From NCBI RefSeq assembly GCF_040581485.1, contig NC_090134.1, positions 1,674,001 through 1,738,000 of the forward strand: a DNA stretch of 64,000 bases, read 5' to 3'. Origin of the DNA: Linepithema humile (Eukaryota; Arthropoda; Insecta; Hymenoptera; Formicidae). A model generated the notes under the pieces. The model was not told the DNA's origin, ran no database searches, and saw nothing but the letters and a program-made list of their open reading frames with translations. Below are positions 40,793-51,600 of this stretch, one piece after another. Within the stretch, counting starts at the first letter, position 1. Every line of letters begins with the position of its first letter. A program made the translations under genes and the position numbers.

Positions 40793-42879
40793 TTATGCAA
40801 TATTATCTACTGTTATATTGCAAATATTAATATGAACAGAAGAAACCAAAGCATGTTGTACTTTATCGGATATTTTAAAGCAATAGTTTTCTAAGAAATT
40901 AAAAAAATAAATTAGTGTTTCTGGACACTTCACATCGAAAACATAATATGTTTTAAACAACAAATCAAGTGCCATAATAGGCGAGTTATTGTTCAAAGTT
41001 AGAGTGCGATTATCAGCCTGAATAAAATATTGTGTAGATTGTCCTTTGATTAAAATAATATAGGGCTGAATAGGACCTTTGGATTCACTTCTAAGTTTCT
41101 CAGTTTGGGCCTCTATGTTTGTTCCTTCCTGAAAAAAGGAGTTTCTTGTTAGCACAAGTATTAATATATAAGTTTATATGCACTAATCAAACTCACAGGC
41201 CATATCTGTAGTAAAGAAGGATTTGGAAATGTTGCAGTATACATTTCACCATGTTCTCTTTTATCAATAATGTTCTTCTGAAATTAAATATCCAAATATT
41301 TGAATCATATATTTTAACAATCATATTTATTATATTGATTATTATCAGTCTATACTAAGAAATTTAAAAAATAAGATAAAACATGTTTACCCCTTTTGAT
41401 AAATTTTCCTTGCTTGCTCCTTTTCTTTTTCTTTTTCCTTTCCTAACAGCATTTGATACAGGAAGTAAATCTGCCAGAAGAGTTATGGCACGAAGAGTAT
41501 CTGAATATATAAAAAATTATATATAATTGAAAAAATGAATATATAATTATTATTAATTAAATTGTAATAATAATAATAATAATAATTAAAATAAATATAT
41601 AATTAATATTTCACTGTTTAATTTCTATTAAAAATTATAAAAAAATTAAAATTAAAAAAGAAAACAGGATTTTCAATTACAGCAGGACTCGGCACGTGTT
41701 GTATTTCAATCGATTTTCAGCTTGGTTTATACTTAGCGTTATTCCTTTTATCTCTATCCACGCGCAATCTATATGTCGATTGACACTCGGAATATACGCG
41801 GATTAATGAAGTAAGAAAAATGGTATTAGGCAAAATCAAACTATAAGAAAATGGCCACACGTATCGAGTCTTGAGTTATAATGAAATATAAATTTACCAT
41901 CTTGAATAAAAGCTGATTTTTTAAATAAGTCTGGTCTTGCTGTACTGCAATATATAAGGATTCTTTGTACATAAAAAGGGGCAAATCTTGCTAAGAATTT
42001 ATCAGAAGCTCCTTTATATAACCTTTCAAATTCCTCATCAAACTGCAAAAATATAAATACATTTTTGTAAAATAATTAAAATATCTTTTTCAATATACAA
42101 CTAAGCTGTAAAGATAAAGCATTATGTTATTTACCATCTCCCCAGAATAATCAGTTAATCGAGGAAATTCTATGAGAGAAACTTCCTTTTGAATGAAGCC
42201 TAATTATCATTCTTATTATAGAGTCTCTTAAATTAAAATTATCAGAAAATTGTAGGACCTCTTCATTTTTTTTTCAATATATTTGTCAGTATTATTTATA
42301 TTATTTTGATCAATAATCATATCATCATCAGATAAAAAAATAGAATCTGTACTTGTAATTGAAAAATCACAATCATTCTTTTCTTTAGAAAAATGATTTT
42401 TTCTAATATGCTGCCTTAAAGAGAAGAAATTATGAAATCTCCTACAACATTTATTTTGACCGCATTCAAATCCACCTTTTTGTAATCCTCGTTTAATTGT
42501 TAGACCATGTTTTGTTTGAAAGTGTTGATTTAAACCGTCTAACCCTCCTTTAACAACATTATTACACATAAAGCAATTTAGCTTCATTATTTATTATTTA
42601 TATTCAGATTATGTTGATTTAAACCGTCTAACCCTCCTTTAACAACATTATTACACATAAAGCAATTTAGCTTCATTATTTATTATTTATATTCAGATTA
42701 TATTTTTAAATATCTGAAATATATATATAATGAGAGCACAATGTAAACTATATTTTAATTATAAAATATATTATAAACTGATGACACTTACCATTAAAAA
42801 TATGTCGTGTTTCTGCATCTGTAAGTTCCTCAATTTTTTGTCCTAATTCGTGAACTGACAAATCTTTCACTTGCTGCAT
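40793..42879 (-). CDS. Transposon-borne protein of a multicopy metazoan family, 6 coding exons
   Basis: Coding exons (minus): 42879-42792, 42199-42135, 42042-41898, 41500-41391, 41277-41197, 41128-40793. All introns are GT-AG and phases match, giving 825 nt and 274 residues. Residues 1-29 are a short polar leader. Residues 30-100 (FPRL, FDEEFERLY and following) and 183-254 (QPYIILIKG, ALDLLFK, YYVFDVK, FFNFLENY) resemble, from memory, the C-terminal part of poorly characterised multicopy proteins in fish, cnidarians and arthropods, sometimes annotated as SAM-domain-3-like or C2H2 proteins. A basic patch RKGKRKRKG (119-127) could be a nuclear localisation signal. No DDE/D catalytic motif is visible. 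The protein is much shorter than the relatives I have in mind, so it may be an internally deleted form. Function unknown. The intact frame across six exons suggests recent activity or selection. Confidence 0.75.
42228..42587 (-). pseudogene. Two-C2H2-zinc-finger reading frame in intron 1 of the transposon gene, apparently broken
   Basis: A 119-residue frame with two C2H2 fingers: Cys5, Cys8, His22, His27 and Cys42, Cys47, His60, His65, followed by an acidic Ser/Asp-rich stretch. It lies on the same strand, entirely inside the first coding-region intron of the 274-residue gene. At an A9 homopolymer (42266-42274) the frame runs into a short unrelated tail. The adjacent frame after that run (42265-42151) encodes a plausible continuation (EVLQFSDNFNLRD, then IIRLHSKGSF) that overlaps the exon at 42199-42135 in another frame. 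This suggests a one-base indel plus an internal deletion in a once longer protein. Alternatively it is a real short alternative product that binds the element's ends. Family relatives I recall begin with such fingers. Confidence 0.6.
42523..42700. repeat. 89-bp perfect tandem duplication over the zinc-finger start
   Basis: 42523-42611 and 42612-42700 appear identical. The unit covers the start codon and first 22 codons of the zinc-finger frame plus leader. The upstream copy therefore gives a second start (42676) whose frame repeats the first finger up to QH and then stops after a few residues. The lack of divergence implies a recent event or an assembly artefact. Confidence 0.95.
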
Positions 42880-43302
42880 TTTAATTTTCAAATCTAATAA
42901 AATAAAAAAATAGAAATTACAAATAAGAAGACAGATTTGACAGATTATAATTTCAATATAAAACACGTCATAAAATTAATTTTAACTAACTTAATAAATA
43001 CAGATATATAATGTTATATGCTATTTATATCTGTATTTGAGAATTGTAGAAAAGTAGAGAAAATTTTTCCTAAAGAGACTTTATCATTAAAAAGGTTAGG
43101 AAAACAGATAATCTACAGAAAGGAAAATTTTTAATAATTCTTGTTTACTTTTTTGTCTTTGATCACTGAGTGTTTACATTTTAGAGGAAACCGCAAGACA
43201 ATGCACGTCCAGACACGTTTGGACACGGTACATTTTTATAACTACTATAATTATTTACTACTAGCATTATTTTTATTTGTACAGTTTTTGTTAACTACAA
43301 AT

Positions 43303-43303
<1 letters not shown>

Positions 43304-43338
<35 letters not shown>

Positions 43339-43341
43339 TAT
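43304..43341. repeat. A-run followed by (TA)n inside the transposon intron
   Basis: About 19 A residues followed by TA alternation, just downstream (minus strand) of the putative donor of the transposon gene's non-coding first exon. Confidence 0.9.
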
Positions 43342-43349
43342 GTACTTAC

Positions 43350-43440
43350 CGCACTGCACAACGCATCCACGTGAACTGTGATCCTTGCATGCGTATACTT
43401 GTGTTAGCTCGTCTTTTGTTATGCACATGCGCGACACTGT
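43350..43440 (-). other. Putative 5' non-coding exon of the transposon gene
   Basis: On the minus strand a strong splice donor (GCG then GTAAGTA) ends an exon at 43350. The next acceptor (TTATTAG) is at 42894-42895, so the following exon starts at 42893, 14 bases before the Met codon at 42879. The joined leader would hold a tiny upstream frame (ATG at about 43366) that stops just before the main start. The 5' boundary is a guess. The intron contains an A-run and a TA repeat. Confidence 0.5.
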
Positions 43441-43477
43441 ATGGTATCGTAGCAGATACAAAATCAGCATTACCGAT

Positions 43478-43640
43478 AGATAAAGTACTGATTTTACAGT
43501 GAAATTTTATTTTCACTGACCATAATCAGTGAGTTTTAAAATAAAGAAACAAAAAGTAAGTGTTTCTACTGAATATCAGTGAAATACTCACTGAATCTTA
43601 GTGAAATCCTATTTTACTGTTTCCATTAGTGACATTTTCA
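43478..43640. repeat. Right subterminal CAGTG/CACTG motif array
   Basis: Repeated ACTGATTT, CAGTGAAAT, CACTGA and TAGTGAAAT motifs in both orientations, mirroring the left array of the same element. Likely transposase-binding sites. Confidence 0.8.
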
Positions 43641-43659
43641 CTGATTTACTTTTAGAGAG
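43639..43659 (-). repeat. Right terminal inverted repeat
   Basis: Read on the minus strand it begins CTCTCTAAAAGTAAATCAG, pairing with the left end of the element. Confidence 0.85.
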
Positions 43660-45078
43660 AGGGAATACGTGCCAACAATGCCGAACAATAGGTATTCCGA
43701 GTCTGCACTGCGCACAATATCGACGTTGTACTCGCTTTCGTCGGTTTCCGCGAATTCAGCAAATGTTTTCGAATGTTGTCGGTGCATAAGTTTTTTGCTT
43801 GCGGCCAGCGTTTGTCTCGCCTGTTACTATTCAAACCTATTGGAAATTACGTTTGTGTTTTTTCTTCCTTTCCCCTCTCGTTTTGTGCGCGCAAGCGGGA
43901 TGTTCTGCATTTTTTATACTTTGATATGCGCGCGCGCGCACCCGTCACTTTTTGTTTCCCTTACCGCGTTATAAAATTCGTTCGCACGCGTGAAACGGAC
44001 AAAATATAAAAGATAATATTCGTGCACTCGCGGCAGGAAAATTTAATTTACCTTCGCGGTTAGCGATGTCGACGTAAAAAAAAGAACAATCGTTTGCGGT
44101 GCACCGCACACCATTTGAGCAACGTAATTTCTGCAATCCGAACGAATTCTTTGAAAATTATTCTTCCGCCGTCATAATCGAAATTATTTGAATGTTCCAT
44201 CAACTGCCGCGCGACAAATAAGACATTGGTGAAATCGTCCGGCGGCGTGTTCGGAGAAATTGCGAGGTTTCGGTACGCAGATTTGATGAAGTTTGCAAAT
44301 GCGCCTTCTACCGCGCGTTTCTAAAAGAGCACGCGGTACGTTCGCGTAATCGATATTACTATCTACCACGATTCGCCATTAATGTAATTACAAGCCTCCA
44401 TCGTAAAGCCAGGCAGACTCACGTTGATCAAATTTCCAATATTCGAAACATTATACCTTCCGATCGGATTACCGTGTCGCGTAGATTTGGAATTACGAAT
44501 TGATTTGATAACGAATAGATTCGCCTGCAGGTATCCATTTTGGAAATATACATCGCTGTTGGTTAAGCTGCCTGGGAAATTGAGTTTTGTTTAGTGTCGC
44601 GTCAAAGAGAGACTACGGAAATACGCAAATGATAATATCTTGATAATGTTACTGTTTAAATGATAATGTTGAATTAATACTTTCCAAATCCACTTTTAAC
44701 GCATTGCAAAAGAAGGATACACAAATTTTTTGTTGAAATAATTTTTAATTAACGGTCTAAGTGTTTTTTTTTCAAAATATATGAAAAGTAATTTGGAATT
44801 CCATTGCGTTGAAACGTTGTCGTAAATATTTATTCCGTAACAAGTTTCTCCGCGTACATTTGAATCTTCATGGGGAAAGTTTCTATATTATTTCGACATC
44901 GCAATCCCATTATTTCTTCCATTTTAACGTAATATTGCAGATTTAATTATATAACTTTCATTTGTAAAATAATTTCATGGCAGAAAGTGCATTCACGTAT
45001 CTTATCAGATCTCGTATCGAGATCACGCAATGTAATTTTTTTTTCACGTGTTTCCGTAGATATCAATAATGTATTAAT
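43660..45078. other. Spacer between the two transposons
   Basis: CpG-rich at first, with alternating GCGCGCGC near 43,930, then AT-rich. No recognisable gene. Confidence 0.5.
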
Positions 45079-45642
45079 ATACATGGTGTGACAGTTAAGT
45101 TTTCGGATTATTATAGTAATACTACTATGCTGTCAATCGGGAATCAACGGGACTAGTTAGAGAGAACATTTATTTATATGAAGTTATAATTTTAATTAGT
45201 TTGGTTGATGCGTTCAAGTTGCATAATTGTTTTATTGAGATTGGTTTTTTCGTCGTATCGAAGTTTAAAATGGAACAAAAAACAGCGATTGAATTTTATG
45301 CCAGCTAAAATCTTACGTACTGTCTCTCTATTGATTCCTCTTTTAACACCCTAACATTCAAAATTCGATCTTCGGCCAAACACTTTTGAATAATTCCATC
45401 GACTTTTTTCTTCTGGGAGTTGAAGGCCGGCCTTTCCATTCATCGTTTTCTAACAACTGTCACTCTTCTTTGAATCTTTTATGCCATTACACTTCTCGAT
45501 AAATATTTTTCACGCACTTTTCAACCTTTTAAATGTTTCTGTAGCTGTTTTCTTTTGCACAAAATTTAACCACTGCTCTTTGCGTTAGTAGTATTACTGT
45601 AGTAATGTCAGTCCGCGAACTTAATTATCACACCGTGTATAT
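45079..45642 (-). mobile_element. Decayed mariner-like (Tc1/mariner) element
   Basis: Imperfect terminal inverted repeats of about 28 bp (left ACATGGTGTGACAGTTAAGT, right complement ACACGGTGTGATAATTAAGT) with TA at both borders, the target site of this superfamily. Minus-strand text from about 45580 to 45300 contains fragments resembling the N-terminal helix-turn-helix half of a mariner transposase (TATETFKRLK, KRFKEG-like and VRKIL-like pieces in shifting frames with stops). The catalytic DDD part is missing. At about 560 bp against about 1.3 kb for a full copy, it is an internally deleted, inactive relict. Confidence 0.8.
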
Positions 45643-48600
45643 GCGTATAATACATATATTCATCTTATACAAAATGGAAATCCAAAAGTCACGCTTATAT
45701 AATTATTTTTTACGAACGATTGCGTGTGCAAGTGTATACAGTGAGTGAAACCCATAACCTTGAGTGTGAATTTACGTCCCGTCGTGTAGTAATCGCGAGG
45801 CGTGAAGAATCGCTCTCTTTTGTGTCGCTAGGTAGCATGAGTGGAATAATTATTCTTCGTCCGTTTCTACCTTACCATTAATTAATACTGACGGACTAAT
45901 AATACTAATGTAACCGCACCTATTGCACGTATAAAGGCGTATATGATTTCGGAGCCACGGATTCCGCGCTTTTGTGCCACGAATATAAAGATTTACCATA
46001 TTTGCGAAGAAGGTGCGCGAACAAGGACAGGAGGAGCGTGTATCTCACGCACCAGACGATACCCTTGTTCGTGAAAGAAACGCGGAATATAATAGATACG
46101 GGAAAATAATGGGTAGGGATTTCACCTCCCGAATGATATTTATTGATTCATTTAAAAGCACGGCCGCGGGCTCGATACCCCATATGCTACCCCATATTTT
46201 TAGATCGTGCTATTCTCTACTTAGAACCGTTTATTTTTCTTTTAACGTGTCGTCGAAGAAAAAACGAAGCGTACGGCAACAGGCGGCTTAAGGTCACGCG
46301 AAGTTATCATACGTGTGTCCTATACATGACGCAGCAGCGAGGCTGTGTCGAACATGAGGGTCGATGCGGTTAACAGCCGCTTTACGCTACATCGACATAG
46401 ATTGCACAGTCATTATAATATTATTCTGTAATATTATCATTTGCAAGTGAAGCCGGCAACTTGCAAGCGCATCTTGTAATCTGCACGATGAACATTTCGC
46501 ATTGGAATGACTTTTTTGTTTTTATGCAAGTTCCATTTCCACCGTAGTTTCTTATAGATCCCTTCCTTCAAATTTTCAAGGAAGAGAATGCTCGACTTGA
46601 ATTTTATCGAAGAATAACTTCTGTAAATAAATAGCAGTGAGAGATATTTTTCGCACATTCGTCTCTTTTTATTCTTGTTATGTTTTATTACATTCGGTAA
46701 TGATCTCATTATTAAGGACATTTGTAGCTACGCTTTTAGACGTAAGATATCCGACGCGACCTTTCTCGAGCCAATAAAGCGTGATATATCGCCCAAGTTT
46801 TAATGAAGGGTATCTAATTCCGTCATCTGCGAGGAACAAAAATTAAAACTTGCATCGAAACATCAGGGCGGCTATAATCGAATTGTCGTGGAAAGTTTCA
46901 GCTTTCGCGCGTAACCAGATTTATTTCGCGAAATATCCGTGACTAAGTGCGCCGATGATTCAATTTAATATCCGATATCCAATTTAAATCGTAACGTGCA
47001 TATAGATTAAAACGAACGTATTGCCTGCAAAAAATTCTCTCTCTGTGCTTACGGCGGAAACACTCGCGACTGTTTGCGAAGAAAAAAGGATAGAAAGAAT
47101 GCAAAAAGCTTGTTAACGCCGCGCAACCGAGTTTGTGATTAATTCGCGCCGTAAATGATACGCCGCTTTTTACAAATATAATCCGGGAACTCCGCACCGG
47201 ACTTTGCTTGCTCGCCACAAGCTTTGAAAGTCACTTAAGCGAGCTTAACATTTCGCACTTCACAGGCTATCAGTTTATTCGCGACGCATTCGTAACGCGG
47301 TTTTCATATTTTTATCGCGAATTAAATTACCGACAGTTGGGTAATTATTCGGATAATACTTATTTCTTTTTTGCCATTCTTTTTGACACTTTTTCCATTG
47401 CAAAAATTTTCAGGGCGCAACACAGTTTGTTATAATTTCTTGAAATTTGCAGATCCAAATTTGCCTGCTGTAGCTTGCCGGTGTTTATGCGTCTGGGTCA
47501 AAGCGTCAAAATACACGGAACGTTCCTGGTAGGCGTTATTTGAACGGCGCGAAGTTTTGGCGAAATCGTTATGTCGGTAAGTCAAACAGCGACCGAGCAC
47601 GAAGGAAGGCGTTGGTTGGGCGAAGTTGGCGACGGGCCCGGCTTACGTTTTCGCTGATAGAGATAGAGATAGGCGGGCAGAGAGATAAATAGACAGGCGC
47701 GGGTGGGTAGGTAGGTATGTATCACGCGAGGAAGAGGAAGAGGCGAACGGCGAGACGGGGAGAGGATCCGAAGGTAGATTCTAGGACCGCGCTTAGTAAG
47801 AGACTCTGACATGGCGGTTAATTAACTCGCCATACTGCGGCAAGCTGCTGGGGATTGACTTGTCTGCGGCAATTAACGCTCCCATGGTTCTCGCAAAAAT
47901 AGCTTTTCACGGCGCGCGATTTATGGCAACTCGCGTGTACAACTGCGCGACACTCGGTAGATCATCGCGAATTATTGCCGTATCAGAATACGAGTCATAT
48001 ACGTGGCGTGAAATTTTAACGTAAAATTATACTACTTTGAATGAATTTCAAGCAATTCCTAGCAAATTGAAGGATGTTGGTCGATTAATAAGTCCAAGCT
48101 GATGCTTGGTCGACGGAATTAGACGTGATTGAAATGATGCCAACGCGTCTTTTCCTTTCAACTGCCGTAACTGTCGGTGTCAGACTGCTATTATCTCTCA
48201 TTGCAAATTACTGCTTCGTTAATATGGTAACGCATCGGTCAAGATTGCGAGTGACATCGCAGACAAAATACCAGCCAGTTTCGAGACTAGCAATTAATAA
48301 CATGAGAAAGAGGACGCGTTAGAGTGTTAAATTTTATGACGCGTGTGTAGTAATTGAATTATATAAACAAAATGAATCAAGTGGCATTTATCAAGTGTTT
48401 TGTCGAATTTTATATTCTCAAGCTAGAATTTTATTCCATCTAATTCTGATATTTTTGGTGATATTTTCCGGGTGAGTGATGTTTCATTGTTTCTGACTAA
48501 CGCGATGTTGTTTGTAAAACGATGGAAGAAGCAACATATAAAGAGAGCAGAGTGTAAGTGAAGGGTCAGACAAGCGGGTCGATTAATTAACCGAGAGACG

Positions 48601-51600
48601 GACAGCAGATGGTGCATGTCGTGGAGACGCAAGGCGCAAGAAAGGAAAAGTAAAGAGAACGAACGAAAGTAGCGGCGCGACTGCGGCAACATCGTTTTTA
48701 TAACTTTAAGAGCCCGATACACATCGAGAATATTTGAGTCACCTACATAAACTGATAAAAAATATATTAACTTAGTAAACATGCATTGATTAATTTTAGT
48801 TATTATAATTGATTTACAAATTTTTACATTTATATAATTCGATAGCTATATTAGTAGATTTGTAAAATTAATATTTCAAATATAGACCGTCTTTTGTTTG
48901 TTTTTTCTTTTTTCTTTTTGTATCGTTTTGTTTGCCAAATTAATTTTAAATTAGAATTAGTCATTTAAATCTTCTTTAAGTCTAGCGAATGGCAGAAGTT
49001 TAATTTAAAGAAGTATAATAATTTTTGAAATAAATATTAATAAAAAAAAAAAAAAAAAACATAAGAACGATTAATGAATACAAAAATGGATGTAAAAAAG
49101 TCCATTTTTATATTGTTCGTGATAGTATCTTGAAGAATTCGTGATTTGAAGCATTTACTTGGTTTAATCCAGCTAAAATACAGCACTGGCAGATTCGACT
49201 CTCGTGATCTAGCGCCGACGTCGGCGTTCTTAGCGAGCGGGGGAGCGTCATTACTTAATTTAGATTAATTTCAGTTCCCTTGCTTCTGACTCGTCGTTCG
49301 CACAACTCAACCATCCCGAACGTTCCTTGAAATATTTACAAAATAATATATCACGCGAAGGTATATCACGTTTTATTTAGTAATCTGTGATAAGTGATGC
49401 AACATGATAACGTCATTGGATGTCACACGGGAAATTTTTCTAACGACATATAGTTTCAGACGAATTAGAAAGACGTAATGTTGATGCAACCGATAAGTAT
49501 TATGTTGAAAGCCTTGAAATTTAGTATGCACGTACATCCATCTTCATATACGGCGTATAAAGCATCGATATTTTTCATCGGCTATAAATATCGCTGCGGA
49601 CACGCCGCGGTATCCGCCGTTATGCTTAACACGGTAAATAAATATAAAAATACAGTCGTAGGAAATAGACACTTGATAAATTGTCGTATATTAAAATTTG
49701 CCGGAAGATGTATACAAATTAGATGAAATATCTTGATGTAATGCGTTCTAAATTTTAATTTGCATGGCATTCACAGTCGCATTCGTAACATCGTTATTAT
49801 ATGATTGTGGAGCGATTTACTTGACAGACATTGCGGTAAAATGCAATTCGTTTCTAGGGTTTAATAGATATAAACCTGTCTCTCCCAATAGAGAATTTAC
49901 TGAATGACGAAACAGACAGCGGCAGGTAGACACCATAGAGCGTATCTCATTCTATTATACGACTTACCGGTTAGAACAAGTCTCGGATTCAGGTTCACGG
50001 TTACCTGATCACGATAGCCGATAGCATTCAGTCGAGTCGCCTAATCGTTCGCGTTTCGCTTCGATTACTTCCGTCGGAGCGTGTATGCGAGTTGATCGAT
50101 TTCGTAACATTCTGAACTTACTTTCATTCGAAACAATCATTCTCGTTTTCGCGCGATGTAAATTAATTCGTGCATTGTTTTACCTAAAAAAAATCTCTGC
50201 AACATTGCAAATAGTTAAGCAACATAAACAAAATATTCGTTTAGTCAGATTTAGTTATTTTTATTGTATTTAAGAAGCAAAAAGATATGTGATACAATAT
50301 TTGCCACTTTTCATCAATGCAAATCTCTCGCTTTTAAAGCAAGATCTGCACATATATATTTCATGTACGGCAAACATCTTGTAGAAATAGATAATAGAGA
50401 TTTTACGCGACTCTACGGTTTCGCGAAACAGCTGATTGATTTATAGCGATCTACTTAATGTAAGTTTTTCCGGAACTGGGCGTGAAGTCTAATCGCCCAC
50501 TCGAGCAAGCGTTTCTAGCTGTTCATCCGAGTGATGGACGACGGCACTTGTGCCAAGCGAGCGTCGCCCTACATTGAGACAATTCGTGAGATCGTAGGTG
50601 TTTGTTCCCATCAAATTTCAAGACACATCTCCATCTTAACAGTCTTGAAGAAAAATTTCAAAGAAAACCTTATTTACGATTTGTAGAGTTTTTAGAAAAT
50701 TTTTATTAATCTGTAATACTTATACTTTAAGATACAAAGTCAATATAGTTAGCATAAGGATTTAGAACTATAGATTTCTTTTTTAATTTTGAAAATTAAG
50801 ATTCTACAATCGGCGAGTACCTCTCGCAGAGCCAGCAATACGGACGATGCGCGAATTTACAGAAGGTTAAGACCCATAAGTCTTCGTCGTGACTTTACGG
50901 CGGCGCGAAAAGGCTTCTTGGTCAAACGGCGGTCGCGATAAATCTTAATTCGCACGTTGAAACGCGGCGTTTAGCGTTTCACACCGGGTGAGATATGGCC
51001 TGCTCGTTGTCTCTCTCTTTCGCGTCGCGAATGCTGTTTTCGGGATTTGAAGCTGCAAAATGCGCTGGCAGAATATTCACAAGCTAGAGCTCATTTCTCT
51101 TTTGCGACCTCATTTGCATATTTTATCACTGGATTGCATCGATGAAAACGCTTTATTTCCGCTCCGGGGCGTTTCGATAGGGTCGAATAGATTCTCAGCC
51201 TTGGAGTTGATAATGATATGACTCATGACGACTAACGACTCTGACAATGCACGTGAGAACTCAGATTTGTCTTAAATCTCACTAAGGTATTTTGTGATAA
51301 ATTTAAGATTAGTCTAAATATTCGCCAATCTTTTGTGACAAGTTTCAAATTTTTTATATTGCTTATTTTAAGAATTATAAGTCTCAGATTAGGTTTCTGT
51401 TATGATGAAAAAATTTTATTCCAAATTACATTTTGTGTTTGTCACGTCTCATTTTATCGAAACGTACATCTCTACAAATATTCACGAAATAAGATGTTGA
51501 AAGATTTCCGAGTCTGTTTATTCACTTGAAAGACTCTTTATTTTTGTTCAGGGAATGAAAGCGGCGGGCGATTTTGGCCTTGAGTTGTGAGTTGTTCGAT

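Larger units (their letters stand above)
39947..43659 (-). mobile_element. Unclassified 3.7-kb TIR DNA transposon carrying a spliced gene
   Basis: The ends are imperfect inverted repeats of about 21 bp (39947-39967 and 43639-43659) starting CTCTCTAAAAGTRAATCAG, and similarity continues inward to a shared AAACAGT. About 200 bp inside each end is filled with CAGTG/CACTG motifs, the kind of subterminal array that binds transposase in several DNA transposon superfamilies. GAG flanks the left end (39944-39946) and also the right (43659-43661) if the right end is set one base inward. That would be a 3-bp target duplication, but it is weak. The interior is AT-rich and holds one minus-strand multi-exon gene whose first exon is near the right end, the usual layout of an autonomous element. 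No DDE transposase domain is recognisable, so this may be an element with a divergent transposase, a defective copy, or one that captured a gene. I cannot assign a superfamily. Confidence 0.8.
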
